DNA of 64,000 nt from Ligula intestinalis (GCA_036362985.1 JAYGXS010000005.1:11461136-11525135), one strand, 5' to 3'. Counted from the stretch's first letter, positions 1-12,909 are shown. Numbers and translations: made by a program. Notes: generated from the letters alone by a model not told the origin.

Positions 1-978
1 TTTTCTGGTGTGATTTCGGTTTGCAGGCTGCCTGCGAGTAAGCTAAGAAGTCAAGTTCTTTTTGAAGTTTTCTCATAAATTATGCGCCCGGGTTTTTCTC
101 CTCGGTTAATGTGGTTGATCAGAAAAGAGCGATTTACTTCTTCTTTCGAAAATTGAATTCCGGAATTCCCAGCAAATCTTTTCCATTCACAAGGCATAAG
201 ATAAGGCACACAAGCGTATACCACTGGGAACGCAAAAGAAATCCCTAATCTTCAATGGCTGCAATTGTCGACGTCTTAAATAAATACCGTTGCAAAAGTT
301 GTCAAATATAGGCCAAATTAGACTGCTTTTAAAACGGCGCTAGTGGCATGCAGTAATGACCTCATTGTAGTTCAAATAAACAAGGATGGATGAAATCCGT
401 CCATAATGGGCGAAGAAGGTCAACCGACGTTTATATAAGAAAACATATTTGCGAATTGAGGGAGGAAAAAATGGCAGCTAAATTTGAAAAGCCCGCTCAT
501 TCCACTTTTTATTCCTTTCCTTTTCGCGAAGTATGGTATCCACCACCTCCTACAGCTGCACCAATGAAACCTCTAGTACCACCATTCCCATATCGAAACC
601 ATTGCTCTTCAATTTTGTGAATGAATCTATGTACAGCACTGTTTTCGAAGTACGTTAAAGGGTTTAATTTAGGGGGCAGCTATCCAAACGTAGACTGGCT
701 CATTTTAGTTCAAGAAAATAATCGATAACTAAGTGTGAACGTCTACTCATCACAGGAAGGTGTGTTTGATCAGCGGTTTCGATGAGGTCAACCAAGTGCA
801 CCAACAGGTTGGTACAGAAGGTGACGCTCTAGGACTTTCGTTTAAAGTGATAGAGGACGTAGTTAGCGCTTCCGCACTCTTCACCTCCTCCCAGAATCTC
901 GAAGACTAAACGGGGTATGGCGTGGGCTGCTTTATCAAATGCAAGTGAATACACCACCTAACTTAGTATTAAGGTACA
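1..978. other. Unassigned sequence at the window's left edge
   Basis: Contains a 76-codon frame (390-620, plus strand) with a proline-rich middle and no family I recognise. No repeat found elsewhere in the window was spotted here. Confidence 0.3.
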
Positions 979-1130
979 GTAGACTTTGCGCGGGTAATAC
1001 TGTCCTATCTATCCCCACTCACCTAAAGTAGGTGTCTAGCCAGACTTTAGTAAACCAGGACTGATACGGCTTACTTATAATACTACTCACTAGGGTGTAA
1101 CTTAGTGATAGTTCTTGTTGGTACTGGTAC
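979..1130 (+). repeat. Direct repeat, copy 1
   Basis: Starts GTAGACTTTGCGCGG and contains AGGTGTCTAGCCAGA and TTAGTGATAGT. The same order recurs 800 bp downstream. Confidence 0.68.
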
Positions 1131-1778
1131 TGACTGTTTTGTACGTCTCTAACATGCCCTTATGTCGAGCAGTTTTCCGTATTCCACCATCTCTGCTCTG
1201 TATGCCAGGCTGTGAAATCTTGGAATCATGCCATTTTTCTGTTTGTCGGGCAGAATGAGGCTGTAAGTAATCTGCTTACCACATGTCCCTCCGCCAGAAA
1301 TTTCGAGCAGCCCGAGCTGAGTCAGGGCTGCCGGGGATAGGTACGTGAAAGATCGACTGAGTCAGCTTCCGCTCAGCTTAATCTACTAGGGATCGAATAC
1401 AACTCTTGAAGTACAGTGCCTATGCTATAGATGCTAGTCGTAGTAGCATCTGCAGTGTGGTATGGAAGTACATGTATGATATTTTACCTACTGTGCAGAC
1501 TTAACCATAAGGAGGTATTGGTAGGCTCCAGGTTAAAGAAGCTGTGTGTGTTAAGGGCTACAGATCTATCATGCAGTTAGGTCGGAATCAATCGACAAGC
1601 GTCATTTTTCAGGACATTTCTCGTAGAAAGTGCTAAATTTCGCATCTAACGCACTCTAAACAGTCATCTGCTTAAGCCATCGAAAAGACAAGTCGAGATG
1701 ACCAAGCAGGAATCAGGCGTTAGCCGCTTTCTACAGGTGCAGCCAGACAATACTGTCTAATTTAGTCTTTTTGTGACT

Positions 1779-1928
1779 GTAGACTTTGCGCGGTTATTAC
1801 TGCACTGTTTCCTTCACTCATCTAGGTGTCTAGCCGGAGTTCTGGAAACCAAGACTGGTTCTCTTATTGATATTTCTAAAGCTGCTAACTAGGGGTGCAG
1901 CTGAGTGATAGTATTGCTGGTATTTTTC
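1779..1928 (+). repeat. Direct repeat, copy 2
   Basis: GTAGACTTTGCGCGGTTATT, TAGGTGTCTAGCCGGAG and CTGAGTGATAGT align with 979-1130. The 650 bp between the copies holds nothing I recognise. Confidence 0.68.
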
Positions 1929-2224
1929 AAGTAATATATTCATATAGTGTGTGGCATAGTACGCCCAATTTCAGGACATAGAATATACGGTTTCGTCAGT
2001 TCGATCCGAAAGAATAAAAACAGGAAGGTAGCAATCATATGAATATGGGCGTGGTTCGATTAGGGGCCCATCGTGTTAATGTTCTGCGTGATAAACGTCA
2101 CATATAAAGTACAAGCTCTACGCAGTTACCTGCCCACGAAGCAGGTAGTTGCAAGAAGCCAAAAAAAATAATTCAGAAGGAAATTAAAAGCTGTAAGTTT
2201 AAAACTGGAGCGTCTTCCAGAATG

Positions 2225-2345
2225 CTGGGGTACCCGTTGATAAGCCCAACCCATCGCAGCTGTGCCATGCAGTGGCAAAATATCGGTGAAACACTATCTG
2301 AGCTTTAAGCTAGTATCTGTACTGCCATTGTAGCAACTAATTACG
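2225..2345 (+). repeat. Old fragment of the hammerhead monomer
   Basis: The blocks CGCAGCTGTG, GGCAAAATA and GGTGAAAC, and a following GCTAGTATCTGTACT-like part, appear in the same order and spacing as in the inverted monomer at 58.47-58.57 kb. The core has decayed to TTGATAA (2237-2243), while GAAAC survives at 2288-2292. It shows that this family is older than the 58-kb insertion. Confidence 0.5.
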
Positions 2346-2813
2346 CAAACATTATCCCTAGGATTTATAACCGCATTTCTAAGAAAACCTAAATCCCGCT
2401 GATGGTTGTGAAATTGGCTCAACGAGTGCTCAGGAAGAAAAAAAAAGTAATTTGCGAACGCTGAGGCCACTTCTCAATAAAAATTGACCAAACATTGAGA
2501 TCGAAAAACTTTCTTTTAGGCTCAAATCGATAATGAAATGCGGCAACACAAAAACATGCGAGTTAATCGAAGCGTTACACGAATGGGAGAAGGGAGTTCA
2601 CTGCGGTGCCAGTGGCAGGAAATCAGTGCTCACAAAGTGATACCGTCTTCAGACAAGCCGTCCTCCCTGAAACCACCGCTAATCTGCAAGTGTTCCTAGA
2701 CCCTTGCTTATTTTGTTCGCAGGGAACTGAATAGTCGGCGTTTAAGAGCTCATAAATAAAGCCAAAGTATGTAAAACGGTGTTTGATAAGTAAATGCAAT
2801 ATTCCATTGACCG

Positions 2814-2950
2814 AACTTGTGAAAATCCGTGGCCTCGGTGGTATTGGAACGCACATCAGTAGGGAATGCTCAAGCACAGCAAACGCTCTACCAATTGAGC
2901 TACGAAGGCATGCAGAAGGCCTTGAATTTTATCACAATTGAGCCGATTTA
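2814..2950 (-). repeat. Diverged tRNA-like element of the same family
   Basis: The minus strand has GTAGCTCAATTGGTAGAGCG (an excellent A box) and a decayed B box GTTCCAATACC, with acceptor-like ends GGCCTTCG and CCGAGGCC. The outer text GACCGAACTTGTGAAAA and ATCACAATTGAG matches the family termini. The downstream block at 2970-3040 (AATCCACCGG, GGCTGCCCAGGCAG) is shared with 34355-34425. Confidence 0.55.
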
Positions 2951-3059
2951 CCCACTCAGCCTACATCACGTATGAAATCCACCGGTGCGGATATAGTAAG
3001 TTGGCTGCCCAGGCAGAATATTCTGAGCAATGATATAATTAATAGATTCCTCCGACTTT

Positions 3060-3700
3060 CACGAAGAGGAACTGTTTTTAAGTTGTTTGGATGTGTTAAA
3101 AATATTGTATTGGGTAAGGGGAAAGCAACTGATAGAACATCTAAAAAGCTTTTTTGTGTTTCTTAGTTTTTAAACTCGTCTATCGTCAGAGCCAAGAGCA
3201 GAAAAGTAACGTTTAAGATAAGGCAATATCTACTCAAAAACTATTGCTGTAGACCTGCGATGAATGTGCAGGGTCCTTATACCAAATCAATAAATAGAAT
3301 GGCTTAAGGGAACAGTGTAGCTTAGGGGTCACTGTGCTCATGCACTGGCCTACAGCTTTCACAGTTTCATCGTTGCGTCCTGTACAAGACACCCCATCAA
3401 TGCAGATTGAGACTACGGAAGCCAAGGATGTCAGGAAAAAGCATAATGCTTCTTGGTGTTGAGTTCAAAAACTGAGCAAAAATGTTCTATTTACGTGGGT
3501 TTAGCAAATAGACCACTCGTAAATCAGGAGGATGAGAATTTGTTTACGCACAGAAGGCTTCTGTCGTGGCCCTACGGCTCCCGTGGCCGAGAAAAATCGC
3601 TAACTTAACATGCGTCCGCACACCTTCTAGCATGCCAGTAGATGATGAGTAGACAGTGACAACTGGTGTCAATACGCCGTGACCACTTGACATGAACTAA
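3060..3700. other. Unassigned, no gene seen
   Basis: Ordinary mixed-composition DNA between the diverged tRNA-like element and the pyrimidine tract that precedes hammerhead motif A. Short frames only. Confidence 0.3.
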
Positions 3701-3814
3701 TTATAAGACACGCCCCCCTCCCCCTGTCCCCTTTTGATCTCTTAACAACTCCCCTCCCCTCTCAAATACCGTTGATTGGTTGCTTAAACTTTTGCTAACT
3801 CTACCCCCTTTATA

Positions 3815-3870
3815 TTATTGTACACGCCTGATGAATTAATCGAAAACATTCGTTCGCCTATCTTGGCTTC
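3815..3870 (+). ncRNA. PLE-type minimal hammerhead motif A
   Basis: CTGATGA (3828-3834) is followed by a very short helix II region, GAAA (3842-3845), then A-C-ATTC-G-T as a two-base-pair helix III, and UC (3854-3855) before GCC. Type-I hammerheads with such a short helix III are typical of Penelope-like elements. Helix II is weak, because one base appears lost next to the core. A pyrimidine-rich tract lies about 60-120 bp upstream, as in copy B at 12.9 kb. Confidence 0.55.
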
Positions 3871-3899
3871 TAGAATGATATCTGTTAACAGAATGAAGA

Positions 3900-5810
3900 A
3901 GAAGATTTAGGCCAGTCGAGTAAGAACTAATCTTCTCTAACTGTCCATAGAGTGCTAGCTCATTTGTTTCCTTTCACTTACGCTTTGCTACAACACATGT
4001 CCCAGTTGCAAATAAATTTTGTCATTGGATCTCAGGCTCGGATGGCTGTAGTCTCTAAACTGAACGTTCTACACAGCTGTCCAGCGCGAATAACATCGTT
4101 ACACTGCTTTTCTCAACTGTTTTGTTGCGTTCGGGCAAGCGCCAATTAAAGCACTTCAGTTTAATTGAATTTACTATAGGCTTTTCGTCAAATTCACGTT
4201 TGTTAAAGAAGGATAGTGGCTGGCGCAATTTGCTGATTTTTTTAATGAATCTTTTTTTTACCGACGGTAAAAAATAATAGCAACAGATCGTTTCTGACGC
4301 CCCTGTTCCCTTAATCTCCAGTATCTAGGGGCACAAATTAGTACGGAGAGCTCTAGACTCTTTGTCAATGACTCAGCGAGCAAGACGAGCTTTCAGAATT
4401 AAGCCACCATTTTCTGCTCTCCATTAGCATGCTGCTTTTCTTATATGGACTTCGGTTGGCTTTTTTGCCCACTTTTTTACTGATTTGTTTATCCAGGTAC
4501 AAGAATGATTCATTTGCGCACGACACTGGCATCGCTTAAAAGGAAAGTCCAAGTTGATTCACACTTTGCGACTCTTTCAAGAACGATTACAGTTTTAGGC
4601 CATTTTGGATCGTTTATGATCTTCCGGTGTTATGTGCCTGATTTCATTCGTGGTGAATGGGGGACGTTTTTGCTAAAAATATTTGAATGCCACTTTCGAA
4701 ATACAGCTTCTCTCTCCTCTATATCATAAAGAGAATCGAACATTTAAACGTTTGTTTGAACTTCATTCTATGGTTGGGAATAATATTGGCCCTCACAAGC
4801 TGCACAACATATCCTTCAGCTTCGCAAAGGTGAAATATCCGGGATCAAAATCAGAGGACTTAAAGGAGCTTACCAGAACAAGATTCGATGATTACTGATG
4901 TTGTAGAAAGCTTGATTGGCTCTCCCTTACTGGGCTCCTTTTCGTTGACGCACTTAAAGTTCTCAAATTACGCTTCATTGAACCATTTAGCTGAAGGCAC
5001 TCTGATAGAACCCTAGAATTGTTAGAAAACGTTCACCAAACTCTTGGCAGCCCTTTGTCAACAAAGAACCAGCAGTATTTGGCCTAATCTGCAAAAGGCA
5101 GGCTTTGCTGAACCTCTTTGACTTCAAAAATGTTTCTTTAATTTTTTTAGCTGTATAAGTCATTTTTTGCCCTTATATCAGCCCCTCTTCCGAGAGGTGA
5201 AAGTCTCCCCTTTACCTGAAATAACTAATGTGATAAAATGAAAAAATAACAGTATTTATTGATAGGTGCATGGCTATTTGTGATAAAGCCCTAATCGGGC
5301 GATATCACAAAATTAAACGCTAGGCAAAGTTTGACAAAAACAATGCAGTCAGCCAATACTATAACGTGAAAAACACAGTGCCCTAGCTAAAGAACGTGGC
5401 CATAAACCATCTAATAAAATTTGAAGGGCAGGTAAAATCTCAGGCTACTTGGGCAGTTGGAGTAAAACAAACTGGCTGAATAGTAACTCCTTACCTGTGC
5501 TATTTGTCGACTTTTTTTTCACAGGCATTTCAGGATATAAAATCGCTTTAGGCTTATACAAGTAAAGACAATCCGCGTGAGATAAGCTGCTTGAATACAG
5601 TCTGCGCTCATCGACTGTTCCTTAAGGTTGACAAACTCCTACTGCCTATGCAGTATTGAAATAAATATAAATGCTATGTGCTTCGTTAGGGGCACTTTGC
5701 AGCCAAAAAGGTATACCTGTAAAGGCAATAGCCCAAAAAGAGGATCCAGTTGGGGCACTGCACGCGTAAATCACGATGAACAGAGTCTGAGTAACTTATA
5801 ACCAGAAGAA
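3900..5810. other. Unassigned, no gene seen
   Basis: AT-rich. The short overlapping frames at 4505-4898 lack splice context or recognisable motifs. Confidence 0.3.
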
Positions 5811-5814
5811 AACT

Positions 5815-5885
5815 ATGCAATCGCTGGAACAAGAAGTTTGTTGACCTGGCATTTCAGAGTCTCCTTCGAAACCATCAGGTGCAGA
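5815..5885 (-). mobile_element. tRNA-Leu-derived SINE 3' fragment
   Basis: On the minus strand: CTGATGGTTTCGAAGGAGAC, CTGAAATGCCAGG and a TTGTTCCAGCGATTG end. Confidence 0.42.
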
Positions 5886-6399
5886 TAAAGGTAGTAAAAT
5901 GGTACAGTTGCAGACAATACACCTTAATTGGGGAACTAGGAGATTAAATCGGACGCGAATGTTCGAGCACGCAGCAGCAGTGAGGAAGGGTGACGCTTCC
6001 CCTCGGGTCGCAGCTCATTTAGTGATAACCCACCATATATTCATGTTAAATGAGGCCAATGTCGTCTTCACAAGAGAATACAGTCACGTGAGCCGCGCAC
6101 TGCTAGAATCATAATTCTCAGACTGGCAATCCATGGAAAAGCACAAGGACCTCTCACTTCGATAGTCTGTGCTGAATTTCTGCTCGGACAGGGATATCAA
6201 TGCATTTGGGAGGACGCGGGCGACGAAATTTTCCAGCGACAGCAGGCCAGATTGCCGAGAAATGACCACACCCACAGGGTTGATGAGGATATCGCGTCAA
6301 ATGACGCCTCCAACGCGCGCTCACAAGCCAGCATTGCATAAATGAGGACGCTCAGTGGTGATCGCTGGAGCTGCTGCTTGTGGTAAACATGTGGTCGTT

Positions 6400-6515
6400 T
6401 GGCACATCTTGCGCGCCTAGTGCTTTTATCTGCAACTGATTCTGATGATGGATTCGAGCGGGATTCCGAAAGGTCGGGCTAATAAGCTTCTTCATCCAGT
6501 GAGCACATCTTCTCC
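6400..6515 (+). mobile_element. tRNA-Leu-derived SINE fragment with the ribozyme-core-like motif
   Basis: CTGATGATGGATTCGAGCGG at 6442, CCGAAAGGTCGGGCTAATAA and a degenerate TTC-rich end follow the family order. Confidence 0.5.
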
Positions 6516-7794
6516 CTCTGAACTGGTTCCAGGAAGTCACCTGTTCTTTTCTAGCAGTACTGCAAAATTTTCCCTACGTGGACAGTATAGGGCAAGCAAT
6601 GTGAAGGCCTTAGTGCAAGTGCGATGTTCAGCATTTCAGCAGTCTTAAAAAACTTACTTCTTTTTGTTATTTCGTTCCAGCAGATAGGTCACATGCTGTA
6701 TGCAGCATGAAATGTGGATATCTAAATGCAAGCGCAGTTCCGGATCGTATCGATGTTCGATGCCCAAGGAAGCTGCAATAAATTTTATGCAAAACACGCA
6801 CAGAGTACTTTAATTCTATTCGTTTAGAAGCAAATCGCTTCTTCTTTTTATTCTTCAAAGAAAAAAGATACTTCGTATAAATCGTATCTGCCCCCACATT
6901 AAGGCTTTCTAAGAAGTATAGAGTCAGTCCATATGCATTGAAAGCTTTTGTGCGTCCGATAGAGTATCATTCTAGTGAGATGGAAGGATATACTCGTTTC
7001 GTTATACGAGAAGTATACAGTTTGATGATTGAAAACACTAGACGCGACCACAAGGACAAATTGGGCAGCAGCTATTCGAGTCCACTCACTGATTGCATCA
7101 ACAAACGTTAAGCATAAAGGCTTGAAAGGTAGGTCAATATTCTATCTCCAGAAATGTTAAAAACATAATTAAGTTATGTGTTTTCGATTAGAAAAGATCA
7201 CTTCAGTAGAATTATCATATTAATCCAAATGTGTTACACTAAATTCCAGAAGTCTAGCTATTCTTGTGTCCCAATATTACATCTAAAAGTTAATTTAATC
7301 CAAACCTTAACTGTAACTCTAAGATTGCAGTAGATACGCTAGCTTACGAAAGTGTAACTGAAATTCGGAGAAGTGTTTTAGATTAGAAAAGATTACTAAG
7401 TTAGAATCCTTACATCAATTTTTTATATGGCTTAAGCTCAGGATGTTCCATTTATGTCAGGACATCAGCTTTTGAAATAGCCGCTTCCTGGCGGCCCTCA
7501 ACACTATGCTGTCTAAACTGGTGACATAAATGGTATGAAATCGTACAATTGTTTAAAAATACCTCTATGTGGAAAAAAGGCACACAAATATTCTCTCCTG
7601 TACCCATTTTGTGGCGAATAACGCATTTATCGACTTGAAAGAAAGGACACCTTTCGTTTTTGAATAAGCTTTCTATAGTCCTGAATACTTTTGAATCGGA
7701 CTTGCCGCTACTGCCTTTCAACATTACAAGATAACCATTTTATCGGAAAGGAACATCGCGCATTTACATTCACTATTAAGATGCGGTGTCCTTT

Positions 7795-7945
7795 AGTGCC
7801 CTATAGTGGGCTTCTTGATTGGTGGCCAGCATGCGGGCGCTTATCTATTAAAAGTTTGTCCCCCGTGCTGGATGTCGGCATGATAATTGCTTTTCCGCCT
7901 GTCTCACCGGCGTTCGACATTTTAATGTTTTTAAACCTGCATGCT
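7795..7945 (-). mobile_element. tRNA-Leu-derived SINE fragment
   Basis: GGCATGATAATTGCTTTTCC, CTGTCTCACCGGCGTTCGAC and the preceding GATTGGTGGCCAGCATGCG align with the 57260-57390 part of the reference copy. Confidence 0.5.
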
Positions 7946-7999
7946 TTTTGAGTGGCTGATGACTTTGGCCAAACCAAGGGTCATCATCGCTTATGGGTT

Positions 8000-10520
8000 G
8001 GGGAAGTCGTAGTCCTCATGAATAGACTAAGGTCCGAAAACTGTGACCCAAGCAATGCGCAGTTCAGGCAGTCGTAATCTTTTGGGAGAATTTCGACCAC
8101 ATCGAACTTAAATGTGTGCCTGTGTGTTATCGAAGAGAACGGGCGTCCGGTCTCCTCATTTTTACCACGTGTTCCACAATTTGCTATCGGAGTAATCTTT
8201 CAGTTGCTCATAACGAATTTTTTCTCCAACAACTGCATCATATCCAATCTATTGTCCCTCCATTCTGCAGGGACCGAGCGCAAATGAGTTCAATTAGCGC
8301 CAGCGCTCCGGGAGAGCAATGCGGTGTTAATCAAGCAACTCAACATTTGGCAGCATTTCAATTTCTGTCAGGGTTTTTCTACTGCTAAGTGTATTGCGCT
8401 GAGTAGCAAGACAAACTCAAGGGTAATCTCTCAGTATAAGGAGGTGGAAGAAAATTCAAGAAATGCATGCAAAAGTTACAAGATTAGACAAAATAGTTGC
8501 TCTATATCGAATCGATAAATTTGTTGAGCATACACCTGACAGAGGCATCTTTTCAAAAGGCGTCCGAATTCAAGTAGGTTACTAATGGAAGCAAACATGT
8601 GTATTCCAGGAAGTAGGTCAGATGGAAAAGATGCGATCGCGGGAACAAGATCACTGCGCACCCGATGCCAATTGTTTTGCCCGGGTGGCGGCCTTTAAGT
8701 GACATCAAAATCTCACATGTAGCTCACCAAAGAAAAACATTTCCCCTAGTGGCCACATTGCGGTTGTCGCCTCAACCGGCTGGCTAAAACAAACGAGAAT
8801 ATCTGATGCTCTGTTTCCCTTTTTATTGTTTTAACGGTGGTCAAGGCTGCAATATTCGCCGTCTAACTACGCCTCGCGTGAGCCCCGAACGGAAGAACAT
8901 GAAAAAAGTGGACCAAAGTAAAAGTCTTCGAGAAAACAAGTACAGCATAATTTGAAGCAAGCGAACGCGTATGTACAAGGTTGGACCAATTATATGGTGG
9001 TCACAAGAAAACGGGGACTTCCTTGGCTATATGACTCATGCAGCTGACGAGTTAGTCTTTCACTTGGCTGGCAGCTGGCCGCGGCATAACGCAGCGCACT
9101 TTGTGTGTGTGGGCGAACCGGTTGCCTGGCTTGCGTTAGGGTCCTGCGCCGGCCGCACTGTGCACGTCATCCGGTGCACTTTACGTGGGTGGACTGGTGG
9201 TCTCCTTCGACCTGCTCTCAACATTCAATATGACAACGTTACAAGCTGCATTCAATTCTGTGGGTGGTCCAGGCTAACCTGGGCCACTCTTACACCCTGA
9301 CCCATAGTGGATCTTGGTAGCCGTCAGGCATATCCACGCAGCCCTACTTACGGACAGCACTGCTTATCTCCTCGAGAAGGAGGGACCAGAAAGGGAGCCC
9401 TAAACAAATACTGTAATCACGCCCTCTGCTTATCGACCGCGGCAATGGAGTTGGAAAAAACGCTTCAAGTTTCCTGTAATCTATTGCTAAGTTTAGCACA
9501 AAGGATGGAGGAAAACAATTGGTAAGTAAATTTAAAATTTGCTGGTAATGATTAACAATACTGAGCTTAAGTGCGCCTCAGTATCGACTAAGACGGAATC
9601 CAAATTACTCTTACCTGAAAGTTGCATAGACAGACAAATTATGTAGCACTGGCGGTGGATTAAGCCATCGGCATACTTAAGTCAAAATTTATTTGAATTT
9701 TGGCCGAGAATAAGCAGGTGAAAAAGTTGCCTGGCAGTACAGAGTGTACTTTTTCAGTTCAGTTTTATTAGGGAAATGTAGGCAAATACCTTTTAACTTC
9801 CTCTTTGTACATAGCTATTACGCAGAACATGTGGCGTTGCCAGTAATGGAACTGCGGAAGGGGGTGGGAGACAGTGAAAAAAACTTCTTAGGCATCATTC
9901 ATAAGCCAAGTTTGAATGTTATTTGTGGGATTTTAAGGAGAAAAACTGTCGCCTGTGGGGCGGGGGGTTGGGCGAAGAGAACCTGTAAATCGAATGTCCA
10001 ACTGCTGAAAGTGTTTGGATCATGTCAGGAGGAGGCCATCGCGGTTGTTCAATATCCTAATGGTCGCACGGGGAGATGACTGCGGTGGTCACGGTGTCGA
10101 AGATGCGCCCATCATATGCCCATGCGAACCAGAGGACGAAACTTGCAATCAGTTATTCTAAATAAACATATTATTGAAAAGTAGCGAGCAGTATGTTTTT
10201 TTTAAAAAGTTAGACTGTTTTATAATTAGCTCGCTACATTAGAGGTAATGTCGTTTTCTATGCTGGTCCAACTGCATCTTAAACTGTAGTCTGTCGATAA
10301 TTATTGAGTAATGGGTTGAGGGAACTTAGAACTCGGACTAGGGCACACCTTTGGCACCGGGAGGGTAGGCCGCCCCGAATTAGAGTCAGACCGTCGTCGT
10401 AAGACCTTTAGCGAGAACCTGACTGTGCTGGCCTTTAAAGCGGTTGGTCCGTTTGGCGAACTGTGCTTGGTCGAGGACCAGACTGTTACTGGTACGTGCG
10501 AGAGAGTGTTTCAGCAGGCT
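8000..10520. other. Unassigned, with unrecognised frames
   Basis: Frames of 90-111 codons (8116, 8971 and 9744, all plus strand) have no motif I know. The 8971 frame lies in a locally GC-richer stretch. I treat them as chance or decayed repeats. Confidence 0.25.
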
Positions 10521-10524
10521 TAAA

Positions 10525-10875
10525 GATAAGGGTTTGGTTAAGTTTAGTGTTTTGTTACTTCCATATACAGTAAACAGCTCGTAACAAACCGGGCTCCTGT
10601 TCCTCTCCATGAATAAGTGCAACGATATCTTATGTATCTTATGCACTACTCACCTGTTTTTGGGGGGATGAGGTTATTTTTCATTTATTTTGGTGGTGTT
10701 GTGATGGCAATATTATCGGTTAGGTTTAGAGTTACGATTAGATTCGTTTAGGTACATGACTATCAGATTAAAGTAAGAAGTTTCGGTCTTAAGAATGTGT
10801 TTAGTGTTAAGATTTTAAAGGCACTATTAGGGTTAAGGTTTTTGAGAGTGATATAAGGGTTAAGGTTAAGTTTTG
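10525..10875 (+). repeat. Degenerate TTAGGG-like low-complexity DNA
   Basis: TAAGGGTTTGGTTAAG, CTATTAGGGTTAAGG and AAGGGTTAAGGTTAAG occur among G/T-rich text. CTATTAGGGTTAAG recurs at about 54351. It is too irregular to be an internal telomere array. Confidence 0.35.
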
Positions 10876-12351
10876 GCTTCTAAGTTTAGGAATATGGATT
10901 GGAGCTTGTGTATGTAGGTTAAAGTTGGCCGTATGTTTGTAATATTACATTAAAAGGTCAAGGTTTACTCACGAAAACAATCATAAGGAGTTTTCTCTTA
11001 GCTACTAATTCCAGAGGCCAGTAGTGTCGCGGAATCGCCTTATTCAGCTAAGGAAGACACACATAACGATTCGTATACTGACCATGAACTTGAATTTACT
11101 GCCTTGGTGAATGGTGTACTTTTCGTATACTTTTATTTTCGGCAACAGTAGCTTATGTAGCCCCACTCATTAATACCCACAACCTGCATGTTTCCCCACG
11201 AAAACTGTGGTTATCGGGTTGTATTGGCACGAAATTAGAACACGCAGTGGAATATACTTTAATAAATGCTAAATGCATTTTAATTTTACTGTATTCATAA
11301 ATGTTGTTGATTTATATCTGCAGATTTTCCTAATCTGTATTATCATCTCACTTATTGCAAAAAACCCGATTATCAAATTGTAGGTTTCTTGACTTTCCCA
11401 AAAAATTGAAATGGTATTTAGGAGATCGTCTACTTCAACTTATCTGAGGTACAATTTACCGTTCTGGAGTTAGCTCAGTATAGTCTGCGGCAAAAAGCGC
11501 CGCGCACACCTATAAGACACATGCGGAACCACCTGCTCCCAGTGGCAGCGAGAAGCAAAATCTTCTACATTTTTTCACTTATCACTTACTTCTTAAAATT
11601 TTCTTCTCTACCTTTCCTATTTTACGACCCCAAAAGACTCTATAATCACCGTTTTTTGCTGGAAAAAATGCTGGGACTATGGGTATCTGAGTGGGGCTAC
11701 ATAAGCAACTCTTGCCTGATTCTCTTTTTTAAGGTGTTTTTTCATAGGTCCTACTTCATTTTGTTCGTGATATATAACGTTTTCGTTACCAGGCGTTTTG
11801 GATAGGAGCAAATTGAATGCTGCTTGCTGACTGTAAGTGATACGTTTAATCAGCCAATCCCCTTTCACCTATTTTTTTAACCACGCACTTAAGTTTTTAA
11901 TGGCCGTTGGTGAACATAAACAATACAATGAATCAAATGACTTTTTAGCATTTCTTCTGCGCGGAATATGCTGCACATCGCTAACTTTAGTCCCACTATA
12001 AAACTCCCGCTAGCGCCATTCCGGTCTTCCAACCCTCCTTGCTTCTTTTTTGTGCGAAGGTCTACACATAGTAGCTTTGACTGAATAACGTTTGTAGGGT
12101 TATCAAGATTGGAAACCTGCAAGAAGAAAGCAGGGCAGTAGACGTCTTGAAAAGTCTTGGGCAGGTACAACAAGGTGGCTCCGCAGAGGATAGTACATCA
12201 AAGACAAAAATTAACTTAAGCTTTTTCAGTTCCTCAGAAATGAGTATCTAACTTGACGTAAATCAGTACAGGGTCTATAGACGCAGATCGAATATCAATG
12301 TTTGGGTCGACGTTCACTAGTTCTTGCGGACATACTGCAATATATTTTGCA

Positions 12352-12517
12352 ACTCGGAAGGCCTCTTTGGCATCCACGCGATAGTCAGAGTCTACCAGGT
12401 GCGCTAGAATGGAACTAGGGAGTTAGGGAAGGGCCAAATTAAGGGCATAAATAGTTCCATTCTAACGCACCTTGTAGACTCTGACCATGGCGTGGATACC
12501 AAAGAGGCCTTCCGAGT
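12352..12517. repeat. Inverted repeat, 66-bp arms, 34-bp spacer
   Basis: Arms 12352-12417 and 12452-12517 differ at about 5 of 66 positions. They carry GGCCTCTTTGG and its complement near the outer end and GTTCCATTCTA next to the spacer. This is MITE-like and I see no coding potential. Confidence 0.85.
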
Positions 12518-12909
12518 GATCTATTAGGTGCCCTCGAGCTACTCAAAATTCCTCGGACAGCGTCTGTTGGCGATGGCAGAGGCTGTCGCCATTAGGCTAC
12601 GCCGACCAGTGCTGTGCGCTCAAAAGAATTTTGTCGCGGTGTCACAGTTACCATGGGCGTAACTAGCTAACACGTCTACACGCGGTGGACCACTGGCCTC
12701 GAAAACGGACCCCGCAGAGAAGAAAAAGTCCCAAATCCAACCATGCACACCTTATTACCTGCCTCGGACGCCGGGCCGGCTAGAGATTGACGTTCTGTCC
12801 GCAAATTCCACAACTATCCCCCCCCCCTCCTTCCCCACCCCACCAACTCTGACAACAATAACGCGAAATCTGTGCACCAACCACCGTTGTTTATTTATTT
12901 CATTACCAT

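Noticed and set aside
10525..10875. Internal telomeric repeat array
   Set aside because: TTAGGG-like units are scattered and irregular, not tandem.
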